Assembly (NCBI GenBank): GCA_910585965.1
Contig: CAJUHH010000015.1
Location: 31,394 to 95,393 of the forward strand
Direction of reading: 5' to 3'
Length of the DNA: 64,000 nucleotides
Origin: an uncultured Lachnospiraceae bacterium
GTDB lineage: Bacteria; Bacillota; Clostridia; Lachnospirales; Lachnospiraceae
The first letter of the stretch is position 1. Each line of letters opens with the position of its first letter. The notes under the pieces were generated by a model, which did not search any database, had not been told where the DNA came from, and saw only the letters and a list, made by a program, of their open reading frames with translations. Below, piece after piece: positions 43,408 to 51,498 of the stretch. Both the position numbers and the translations under genes were made by a program.

Positions 43408-46011
43408 CTATCGGTTTTCATTTACATAGACCTGTATCCGATTCTGAATAATATCCGCTGTTTCCTCCGCCGTTTTCTGCCCTTCAAAATACGCGCTCGT
43501 CTCTTCCGTAATAATTTCCATCATCTTCTCGTCATATTGGTACATCCTGTCGGTGCTTTCGATCAGTTTCCTTATCGTTTCCACCTCGTAATCCTTCGCG
43601 GCATAGATTCGAACGGAAAAGTTGTCATATCCCCAGCTCGTCTTTTCCGACCGTTTCTTTGTCCCGTCCACATCCTCATAATATTCCTCAGTCATATCCT
43701 CTTCAAACTGCTTTTCCAGCGCCGATTTCATGACAGGGAAGCCAAAATCCCCGCCTTGGGCAGATCCTTCCTGCGCCTCTTTCGTAAGCCCCTGGCGGAT
43801 AAACTGCCATGCCCCCTCTTTATAAGGGGATTTCGCATTGATCGCCATAGTGTCGCCGGCATTCGAAATAAAAGAACCATTATCCAAATTGGTAGGATAA
43901 CCGCAAAACGCAATCGGCTCACCGAACATCGCCTCATACATGATATATTCCTGCATGGAGCTGATGGAAGTCTGTGTCATCAGAACGCGGTTCTGCTGAA
44001 CCTTTTCCGGCGTGGACAGCCCGCTCGTATCATCCTTATAATCCATATCAAACCGATTGGCAAATTCCAGAGCCTTTACGAACTCCCCGTCGTTAAACTT
44101 ACATTCCCCCGTATCCCAGTTCACATACTGCTCCAGATTCATCATCACATTCATCATTAAGATGCTGCTCTTTGTCGCATAATCATAAAGCTTCGTGCCT
44201 TCCGGCAGACCATCCACGATTTCCATCACCTCATCCAATGTAATGCTGTTCCTCTCCCCCACATTGGATACCTTTGCCAGCACCGTATTCACATAAAACC
44301 TTGAAGGCATCGTATAAAGCTTTCCGTCTATTTCGTAAGCTTTCCTGACATTTTCCAAATAGTCTTCCTTGTTGATCTCGTCATCCGCATCCATATACGG
44401 ATACAGATCCTCTAAGATTCCTTTTGCCGCATACATCCGCATATTGGCATTGGAAAGCTCGATAATATCCGGCCCTTTTCCGCTGATCACGTCCGCATTC
44501 ATCTGCTCTATCCCGGCACCATAGCCCTCTGCACTGTCATCCGTAATATATTCTTTGATTTCAATCCGATATTCCTGGTTTGTCCTGTTAAACTCGATAA
44601 TTTCCTTCCTGACAAAATAATCCAGATATAGCGTGCCATATGTCAGAATCTTCTGTTCCGGCACCTCAGACCCTTTCTTCTTCGTCAGAAAGACCAGTTC
44701 TGCGCTGCTTACACCGCTTTCAGAGTCCCAAGAGGAAAGAACAGCCAACACACGTCCGTCCTCCAATACGGCAAAAGAACGCACATCATCCCTGTCAATA
44801 TCACAATCGACCCAATTCAATATTTTAACCGGCGCTGTATCCCCAAAAGAATACGTATACAAATCATTGTCCACACTAAATACAAGGTCCGAATCCATGC
44901 CCGGCGCAAACGTATATCCTCCGTTCCTGCCCACCATCAATTCTTCCACTTTCTCGCCCATTGCTTTTGCATTGGCATCGACCAAGTGAATTTCCATCCC
45001 GTCGTTGCCATAATACACTACATATATCGCGCCATCCTTCGTGGAAAACATTTCGTTAATCCAATTGTCCGTTTTTATCTCACAGCGTTTTTTCCCATCC
45101 TTATCGAGAATGACCACGCTTTGATCCAAACTCAGATAAATATTTCCGTCTTTATCCGTCTCCAAATCCTGCACATAGGTTTCCATATTTCCAAACGCTT
45201 CGCTGATATCCGCTCTGGAAAGGACGCTTCCGTCTTGGGAAAACCTGCATAATTCCATGATCTGGGTGGTAGGCGCTGACCATTCGTCATCGCCCGATGC
45301 CATGCCGACTCCCTCGCTGGAGCTGCTAAAGGAGTAAACGCGGGAACTCCCGGCGCCATCATTTATAATTTCATAGGAAAGTTCTTCCCCGGAATGTCCT
45401 CCCCCTTCTGTCGTTCCTGTTTCTCCTGCTTTCTCCCCGTCTTCTCCTGCCTCGCCGGTTTCGGCCTCTTCTTCTGCAGGCATTTCTTCAGTTTCGGCTT
45501 CCTCTTCGCCGACTTCCGCCGTTTCATCGGCTTCTGTCGCATCTGCGTCCTCCGGCATTTCATCCTCAGCCTCGCCGGCTTCCGTCGTTTCACCGATTTC
45601 CTCTGTATCGTCTTCTCCGTTCCCGCTTTCGTCATAAACATATGTACTCAATATTGCCAGGAAACTTCCGTCTTTGTCCATATTGATCTGATGAATATTG
45701 CTGTTCTCCCCAAAGTCCAACGGCACTTTCTGCGTGGAATCCCCGCCGATTTTCTGCATAGAGAGGTATTCCTCGTATTTCTGTGCTTCTTCATTATAGG
45801 AACCGGATCTGTAATAAATCGTATCCCCGTTTATAAAAACCTGATCTGCCCCGTCCGGTGCATCCAAGCTCTGGTATTCCGGCACATATACAAATTCCTT
45901 TGTCACCGTCGTATTCTCCGTTTTGGAACCGCCGCAGCCCATGGCCTGTATTCCCATAGCCGCCAGCAAAACTGCCGCTATCGCTTTTTTCCAGTTTATT
46001 TTTATTCCCAT
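43408..46011 (-). CDS. Very large extracellular solute-binding lipoprotein (first paralogue) with acidic insert
   Basis: First gene of the cluster, 867 residues from the ATG at 46011 (signal MGIKINWKKAIAAVLLAAMG, lipid Cys at about 26). ATGs at 46023 and 46041 are alternatives; the ribosome site is ambiguous. The propeller-like N-terminal part is interrupted by about 80 residues made almost only of Glu, Ala, Asp, Gly, Thr and Met (45379-45624). The solute-binding domain begins with LTYGTLYLDYFVRKEIIEFN. The C-terminus is QNRIQVYVNENR. Closest to the second paralogue (shared KKxSEVPE linker). Confidence 0.85.
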   Translation of the reverse strand: MGIKINWKKAIAAVLLAAMGIQAMGCGGSKTENTTVTKEFVYVPEYQSLDAPDGADQVFINGDTIYYRSGSYNEEAQKYEEYLSMQKIGGDSTQKVPLDFGENSNIHQINMDKDGSFLAILSTYVYDESGNGEDDTEEIGETTEAGEAEDEMPEDADATEADETAEVGEEEAETEEMPAEEEAETGEAGEDGEKAGETGTTEGGGHSGEELSYEIINDGAGSSRVYSFSSSSEGVGMASGDDEWSAPTTQIMELCRFSQDGSVLSRADISEAFGNMETYVQDLETDKDGNIYLSLDQSVVILDKDGKKRCEIKTDNWINEMFSTKDGAIYVVYYGNDGMEIHLVDANAKAMGEKVEELMVGRNGGYTFAPGMDSDLVFSVDNDLYTYSFGDTAPVKILNWVDCDIDRDDVRSFAVLEDGRVLAVLSSWDSESGVSSAELVFLTKKKGSEVPEQKILTYGTLYLDYFVRKEIIEFNRTNQEYRIEIKEYITDDSAEGYGAGIEQMNADVISGKGPDIIELSNANMRMYAAKGILEDLYPYMDADDEINKEDYLENVRKAYEIDGKLYTMPSRFYVNTVLAKVSNVGERNSITLDEVMEIVDGLPEGTKLYDYATKSSILMMNVMMNLEQYVNWDTGECKFNDGEFVKALEFANRFDMDYKDDTSGLSTPEKVQQNRVLMTQTSISSMQEYIMYEAMFGEPIAFCGYPTNLDNGSFISNAGDTMAINAKSPYKEGAWQFIRQGLTKEAQEGSAQGGDFGFPVMKSALEKQFEEDMTEEYYEDVDGTKKRSEKTSWGYDNFSVRIYAAKDYEVETIRKLIESTDRMYQYDEKMMEIITEETSAYFEGQKTAEETADIIQNRIQVYVNENR

Positions 46012-46100
46012 TATTATAACCATGCCCTTTCTGCAATCCATGCGCCTTCCCTGACACAACACTTAGTATTCCATTGCGCTATGACAGCACTATATATGGA

Positions 46101-46129
46101 ATCATATCACAGTCTTATTCCCAGTACAA
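46101..46129 (-). promoter_or_regulatory. Promoter of the solute-binding/adaptor cluster
   Basis: Minus strand: -35 TTGTAC, 17-base spacer ending TGA (extended -10), -10 TATGAT, about 90 bases before the first lipoprotein gene. The rest of 46012-46182 shows no other clear signal and no strong terminator for the UPF0210 gene. Confidence 0.7.
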
Positions 46130-46182
46130 TCTCACATTTCTTAATAATTTCTGAACCGCCCTGTGCTTCCTGTCCTTTCGCC

Positions 46183-47547
46183 TCAATTCTTGAAGCTATG
46201 GATGGGTGCCGGAATGCGGCCGCCCCTGTTCACAAACGCATCACAGGAAAAACCGTTTACCGGCATAATCGGCGCATGCCCCAGCAAACCGCCGAATTCC
46301 ACGCTTTCCCCCACACCTTTTCCGACCACGGGAATAATCCTCACCGCCGTTGTTTTCTGGTTCACCATGCCGATCGCCATCTCGTCGGCAATAATGCCTG
46401 AAATGGTTGTCGCTTTCGTATTCCCAGGAATTGCTATCATATCCAGCCCTACCGAACATACGCAAGTCATGGCTTCCAGCTTTTCCAATGTAAGAGCCCC
46501 TGCGCTGACCGCATCGATCATTCCCTGGTCTTCGCTGACCGGTATAAACGCCCCGCTCAGTCCGCCCACATAGGAAGAGGCCATAACGCCGCCTTTCTTT
46601 ACCTGGTCATTCAATAGGGCTAAAGCAGCCGTCGTTCCCGGCGCACCCGCATATTCTAAGCCGATCTCGCACAAAATATCCGCCACGCTGTCCCCGATGG
46701 CCGGAGTCGGCGCAAGGGACAAATCCACGATGCCAAAGGGTATTCCCAGCCTTTTCGATGCTTCCTGCGCTACAAGCTGCCCCACCCTTGTCACCTTAAA
46801 AGCAGTCTTTTTAATCGTTTCGCACAATACTTCAAAATTTTCACCGCGTACTTTGCTAAGGGCAGTTTTTACGACCCCGGGGCCGCTGACCCCCACATTA
46901 ATAATCCGATCGCTTTCCGTCACTCCGTGGAACGCCCCTGCCATAAACGGATTGTCATCCGGCGCATTGCAGAATACTACCAGCTTCGCGCAGCCGAGGG
47001 AATCATCCTCCTTCGTATATTCCGCCGTCTTTTTTACGATCTCCCCCATCAGCTTCACCGCATCCATATTGATGCCCGTCTTCGTAGAACCCAGATTCAC
47101 GGAACTGCATACCCTTTCCGTCACAGAAAGAGCTAAGGGAATCGACTCAATGAAAACACGGTCTGCCTCTGTCATGCCTTTCGATACCAGGGCGGAATAA
47201 CCGCCGATAAAATTAACGCCCACTTCATGGGCCGCTTTATCCAATACTTTAGCGATTTGCGCAAAATCTTCCGGCGTCCTGCATGCCGATCCTCCTACCA
47301 GCGCTATCGGCGTCACCGCGATCCTTTTATTTACAATCGGTATCCCAAATTCCCGGGAAATATCCTCCCCTGTTTTCACCAGATCCTTTGCCGCCTCATA
47401 AATCCTGGCATATATGTTTTCTTTTAGCCTTTCCAAATCGGAATCGATGCAATCCAGCAAGCTGATGCCGAGCGTTATCGTCCTTACGTCCAAATTTTCC
47501 TTTTCGATCATCTGGTTTGTTTCTGCCACTTCAAAAATATTGATCAT
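46183..47547 (-). CDS. UPF0210 / PFL family protein (DUF711)
   Basis: 454 residues, normal for this family of unknown function that is related to glycyl-radical-type folds by structure. Conserved stretches: EVAETNQMIEKENLDVRTIT at the start, IPIVNKRIAVTPIALVGG, FIGGYSALVSKGM, STKTGINMDAVKLMGE, and the glycine-rich end GGRIPAPIHSFKN. It follows the ACT-domain gene by 14 bases, the universal ACT-UPF0210 pairing in Firmicutes. GAGGAGAG precedes the ATG. Confidence 0.92.
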   Translation of the reverse strand: MINIFEVAETNQMIEKENLDVRTITLGISLLDCIDSDLERLKENIYARIYEAAKDLVKTGEDISREFGIPIVNKRIAVTPIALVGGSACRTPEDFAQIAKVLDKAAHEVGVNFIGGYSALVSKGMTEADRVFIESIPLALSVTERVCSSVNLGSTKTGINMDAVKLMGEIVKKTAEYTKEDDSLGCAKLVVFCNAPDDNPFMAGAFHGVTESDRIINVGVSGPGVVKTALSKVRGENFEVLCETIKKTAFKVTRVGQLVAQEASKRLGIPFGIVDLSLAPTPAIGDSVADILCEIGLEYAGAPGTTAALALLNDQVKKGGVMASSYVGGLSGAFIPVSEDQGMIDAVSAGALTLEKLEAMTCVCSVGLDMIAIPGNTKATTISGIIADEMAIGMVNQKTTAVRIIPVVGKGVGESVEFGGLLGHAPIMPVNGFSCDAFVNRGGRIPAPIHSFKN

Positions 47548-47561
47548 CGTCTCTCCTCATC

Positions 47562-47834
47562 TTAAATCCTGTGCATTTTATCAAAGATTTCTTCTTTCTG
47601 ACATTTGATAATCACGCCGATCTCTTCCCCAAGCGTTCCCAGTTCATCCACAATGTCCCCGAAATGCTTCTCTGTCCTGCTCATATCCACGATCATCATC
47701 ATATTGAAATAGCCTTGTACGATCGTCTGGGAAATATCCAGAATATTAATTTGGTTATCCGCCAGATATGTACATACTCTGGCAATAATGCCTACCGTAT
47801 CTTTCCCAACCACAGTAATAATCGTTTTTTTCAT
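47562..47834 (-). CDS. ACT domain protein (UPF0237)
   Basis: 90 residues from the ATG at 47834 (MKKTIITVVGKDTVGIIARV), with AAAGG about 9 bases upstream; an ORF start at 47969 overlaps walJ and is not credible. A single ACT domain, GcvR-like: VCTYLADNQINILDISQTIV, then FNMMMIVDMSR. Small-molecule sensing partner of the UPF0210 protein downstream; ligand unknown. Confidence 0.92.
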   Translation of the reverse strand: MKKTIITVVGKDTVGIIARVCTYLADNQINILDISQTIVQGYFNMMMIVDMSRTEKHFGDIVDELGTLGEEIGVIIKCQKEEIFDKMHRI

Positions 47835-47877
47835 GAAATAACCTTTCCTTTCCCTCATCCTGCAGCCTTTGCCGCCC

Positions 47878-48678
47878 TCATGCAATTTCAACGATCTCCG
47901 ACACCTCGCTTCTGCTTGCGATCCGTATCGGGAAATCATTCGCTTTATACTGATTATCCGCCATTGCAATTTCTACCCGCACTGTTTCATAGGCAAGCTC
48001 CGGCAAGTTATTTTCCTTGCTCAAATGCCCCAATACCACCGTCTGCATGCCGTCGTTCAGCAGCCTGCAAAGCAGCTGCCCGGAAAGTTCATTGGACAAA
48101 TGCCCCCGGTCTCCTGCAATCCTTCTTTTTAAATAATACGGATAGGGTCCGACCTGAAGCATGTTCGCGTCGTGGTTTGCCTCTATCAGCAGGGCATTCA
48201 TCCCTCTTAAGCATTCCACCGTATAATCGTTATAACATCCAAGGTCGGTCACGATGCCAAGCTTCTGTTTTCCATGGCTGATACGGTAAGCCACCGGCTC
48301 CGCCGCATCATGGGAAATCTTCATAGGGTTTACCGTCAGGTCTTTGACCGTCACTTTATTGTCCGTCTCCAGTTCATGGAACAGGCATTCCTCGATCTTC
48401 CCAGCCATAGAAGAACAACGGATGGCATCCAGCGTGCCCTTCGTTCCATAAATAGGGATATGATATTTCCTTGCTATCACTCCCAGCCCGTTAATATGGT
48501 CCGCGTGTTCATGCGTAATAAAGATCCCGTCCAATTCTTCCGGTTTTATCCCCAGTTTTTCCAGCCCTTCTTTTGTCCTTTTGCCGCTGATCCCAACGTC
48601 CACTAATATGTGCGTAGCATCGGAACCCACATAGATACAGTTTCCACTGCTTCCGCTGGCAATACTGCACATCCGCAT
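47878..48678 (-). CDS. walJ: MBL-fold metallohydrolase, WalJ/YycJ-like
   Basis: Metallo-beta-lactamase fold protein of about 266 residues. The metal motif THEHADHINGL is near residues 57-67, the opening SIASGSSGNCIYVG is typical of YycJ, and later metal ligands are in EANHDANML and LGHLSKENN. In Bacillus YycJ/WalJ is linked to the WalRK system, and the fold has exonuclease-like relatives; no walRK genes are seen here. The start is chosen at the ATG 48678; a TTG at 48717 would overlap the previous gene. Confidence 0.85.
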   Translation of the reverse strand: MRMCSIASGSSGNCIYVGSDATHILVDVGISGKRTKEGLEKLGIKPEELDGIFITHEHADHINGLGVIARKYHIPIYGTKGTLDAIRCSSMAGKIEECLFHELETDNKVTVKDLTVNPMKISHDAAEPVAYRISHGKQKLGIVTDLGCYNDYTVECLRGMNALLIEANHDANMLQVGPYPYYLKRRIAGDRGHLSNELSGQLLCRLLNDGMQTVVLGHLSKENNLPELAYETVRVEIAMADNQYKANDFPIRIASRSEVSEIVEIA

Positions 48679-48704
48679 TTCTTTATCCAGCCTTTCTCTT
48701 TTTC

Positions 48705-50888
48705 TTACTTTTCCCAATATATTTCTATGATATCGCCGTCTTCCACCTGTTCCATATATCTCGATATCTGTCCGTTACGTTTTGTGATCACGCATGCCCC
48801 CTGGGGACTGGACCGGTCAAAATCAATATAATCGAAAACATCCACAAATACGTAAGACGGCTTTCCGCTCATCGCCACCGGGCTTCCGTTTACCAGAACG
48901 TGTATGGTTCTTGAAGGTTCTTTCACCTTCCCGGCTCCGCCAACAGCCGGTTCTGCCTTTTTCCATTTCTCCGGCTCTGCTCCTTCCGATTCTATTCCTT
49001 CCAGTTCTTCATCGGCCGCGTCTTCTTCTCTTGCAGCATACGATCCATACTCCGCCGCCTTATCCCTTTCCGCTTTTTCAGCGGCCATTTCTCCCCTTTC
49101 CCGGTTCGTCAGCCACGTATCCTCATCCGTTCCCCTCATCGCCCATGATACGGTAAAGTTTTCAAATACATGAGTATCCATATCCGCCCGCTGGTTGTTG
49201 ACATACATATGCAGCCTGCTGTCCACCATCACATCCATAAAATCAGCAATCTGTTTTACCGTATAATAGTTCAGCATTTCGATATCATCGTTATCCCTGA
49301 TATCATAATATCCTGACTGTAGCTTCCCGTTTACCCGGGCGAACTTGGGCAGGTCAATCTTCTTCTCATTTACCGTCACTCTTATCACATCGCCGAATTC
49401 GTTCAAAGCGCCCAGTTCCATAGCCGCCGCCTCTCCTGCTGTCGAAGGGGTTACTTCTATTTTATCCCCGCTGCGGATAGGCGTATGGATATCCGCTTCT
49501 TCCCCGTTTACCCGGATGACTGCCGCCTCTCCCAACTGCCCCCGGACGATCCTCGTTTTCCCGTTCACGCGGAAATTCAATTCCTTTCCCCTCTTCGGGA
49601 ACAGGCCTTCCTTGTCAAACTCCGCCTGCATGGCCGCATCGACTACCGCCAGCATATTATTATCGTATAGTTTTACCCTCTGCCCGTTAAAATCCACGAA
49701 AATAAAATTATTGCTCTGCTCATAAAAACTCAGGCAGATACCGATCGGCGTCACCAGCAGGGAATCTTTGACGATGTGATCCTCTAAAAACTCTACGGAC
49801 TGCAATACCTCCCCGCCGCGCACCGCGACTCTTTCCTTTTGTATGCCGAGTTCCTCTGCCAGCCGGTCCGTATAACCTTCTATTTTGCCGCCTCCGCCCA
49901 CCACGAAAACAGCGCTGACCGATTTTCCCCCGTTCAGCTCCTTAATCTTGTCGGCCACCTGAAGCGCCATGGATTCTATGACGGGAGCCGCCACTTCCAG
50001 CAATTCGTCTTTGGCAATGCTTTGCTGCAGCCCCATAATATCTTTATAGGTGATCTCTTTCATGATCCCCGCATCTTTTTTGATCTGTTCCGCCGTTCCA
50101 AAATCCACAAGACAATGTTTCGCAATCGTTTCCGTCAAGGCATCTCCGGCCATGGGGATCATGCCGAAAGCAATAATGCTGCCATCCTTCGTAATTGAAA
50201 TATCGGAAGTTCCCGCTCCCACGTCCACTAAGGCGATGTTCAACATTCGGTACATTTCCGGGATTGCTACCTGGATCGCCGCAATCGGCTCCAACGTCAT
50301 ATTCACCACATTGAGTCCTGCCAGCTCCACCGCCTTATTCAGCCCGTCCACCACATCATCCGGCAGAAATGTAGCGATCATTTCCGCGCTCAATATTTTT
50401 GCCTTATGTCCTTCCGGATTGGAGATCGGATAATGATTGACATAATAATGGATCACCGAATGGCCCACGCAATAAAATTTCATATCCGTATCATTTTCCT
50501 TCTGGAACCGCTCATATGCCCTTTCCACGCCATAAGAAGTGAGGCCGTACATGTCCTCCTGCGTAATTTCCTTCTCATAAGCGAATTCGCTGTCCACCGT
50601 CACATTCACCGTGCGGAGCACGCGTCCTGCCGCAGCAATGCAGGCTTCCGTCAGTCTTCTCCCTGTCGCTGCTTCCAGTTCTTCCTTAATCTGCCGGATC
50701 GTTTCTCCCACTTTTCGGATATCATGGATCTGCCCGTCCAGCATGGCGCGGGTTTCATGTTCCTTCATCCGCTGCGCCACCGCATAAAAACGGTCATTGT
50801 TTCGATAACCTACTGTTCCTACAACACTTCTCGTCCCTATATCCAATCCAAAAACAAGCTGTCCCGAATAATTTTTTCCCTCTGTCAC
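48705..50888 (-). CDS. FtsA/PilM-like actin-family ATPase with extra C-terminal domains
   Basis: 727 residues starting with GTG (GGAGGG upstream; 4-base GTGA overlap with the coaE stop). Actin-fold motifs: phosphate 1 FGLDIGTRSVVGTVG (13-27), phosphate 2 VDVGAGTSDISI (about 218-229), adenosine motif FVVGGGGKIEGYTDRLAEEL (about 325). An FtsA-type 1C-like segment is present. After about residue 420 come beta-rich modules (GQRVKLYDNNMLAVVDAA, GDKIEVTPSTAGEA, YDIRDNDDIEMLNYYTV), an acidic stretch about 595-640, and a final domain ending EDGDIIEIYWEK. FtsA proper is about 420 residues and has an amphipathic tail, which I do not see. Probably not the cell-division FtsA itself. Confidence 0.75.
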   Translation of the reverse strand: MTEGKNYSGQLVFGLDIGTRSVVGTVGYRNNDRFYAVAQRMKEHETRAMLDGQIHDIRKVGETIRQIKEELEAATGRRLTEACIAAAGRVLRTVNVTVDSEFAYEKEITQEDMYGLTSYGVERAYERFQKENDTDMKFYCVGHSVIHYYVNHYPISNPEGHKAKILSAEMIATFLPDDVVDGLNKAVELAGLNVVNMTLEPIAAIQVAIPEMYRMLNIALVDVGAGTSDISITKDGSIIAFGMIPMAGDALTETIAKHCLVDFGTAEQIKKDAGIMKEITYKDIMGLQQSIAKDELLEVAAPVIESMALQVADKIKELNGGKSVSAVFVVGGGGKIEGYTDRLAEELGIQKERVAVRGGEVLQSVEFLEDHIVKDSLLVTPIGICLSFYEQSNNFIFVDFNGQRVKLYDNNMLAVVDAAMQAEFDKEGLFPKRGKELNFRVNGKTRIVRGQLGEAAVIRVNGEEADIHTPIRSGDKIEVTPSTAGEAAAMELGALNEFGDVIRVTVNEKKIDLPKFARVNGKLQSGYYDIRDNDDIEMLNYYTVKQIADFMDVMVDSRLHMYVNNQRADMDTHVFENFTVSWAMRGTDEDTWLTNRERGEMAAEKAERDKAAEYGSYAAREEDAADEELEGIESEGAEPEKWKKAEPAVGGAGKVKEPSRTIHVLVNGSPVAMSGKPSYVFVDVFDYIDFDRSSPQGACVITKRNGQISRYMEQVEDGDIIEIYWEK

Positions 50889-51481
50889 AGATATCCCTCC
50901 AATTTCTCATCGATCTGCTCATATGTATCCGCGAGGCTGCAGCCATTGTTGATCACGACTTTGCAATGCTTCCTGAACTCTTCCTCCGAAAGCTGCCGCC
51001 CCAGGATTCCGGAAATTTTTTCATCGCTGTAGTTTCTGAAATGCTTCAGCCTCCGCCTCCGCACTTCCTCCCCTGCATAAATATACCATAGTTCATCCAC
51101 GATATCTGTATATCCGCCCTCGATCAAAAGCGCCGCTTCGATAAACAGGAAATCGATTTTTCCTTCCCTGCCGGCCCTTTCGATCTCCTTCAGGATATGC
51201 TCCCTGACCATAGGGTGGATCAAGGCATTGACCTGCCGCAAAACCGTCTCATCGCCGAACATCTTTTCCGCCATTTTTTTTCGGTCGATCCTTCCGTCTG
51301 GCGCAAGCACCTCCCGCCCAAGCAATGCCACCAGCGCCTCATAACAGCCGCCTCCTGGTTCTTTCACTTGATGCGCTGCTTCGTCAGCCAGCAATACTTC
51401 GCAATTATATTTTCCTTTGATATAGGCCAGCACTTCCGTTTTGCCGGCCCCTATGCCTCCCGTAATGCCAATAATCTTCAT
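50885..51481 (-). CDS. coaE: Dephospho-CoA kinase
   Basis: Last step of CoA synthesis, ATP plus dephospho-CoA. It has 198 residues with P-loop GITGGIGAGKTEVL (5-18), LLADEAAHQVKEPG, and KIDFLFIEAALLIEGGYTD; the lid has RRRRLKHFRN-like VRRRRLKHFRN. It follows polA by 17 bases, a common Clostridia arrangement. AGAGGGG precedes the ATG. Confidence 0.95.
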   Translation of the reverse strand: MKIIGITGGIGAGKTEVLAYIKGKYNCEVLLADEAAHQVKEPGGGCYEALVALLGREVLAPDGRIDRKKMAEKMFGDETVLRQVNALIHPMVREHILKEIERAGREGKIDFLFIEAALLIEGGYTDIVDELWYIYAGEEVRRRRLKHFRNYSDEKISGILGRQLSEEEFRKHCKVVINNGCSLADTYEQIDEKLEGYL

Positions 51482-51498
51482 AGCAACCCCTCTTTCGG

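Noticed and set aside
45363..45641. Lys/Arg-rich 92-aa frame overlapping the acidic insert
   Set aside because: It is the frame-shifted shadow of the Glu-rich repeats of the lipoprotein gene.
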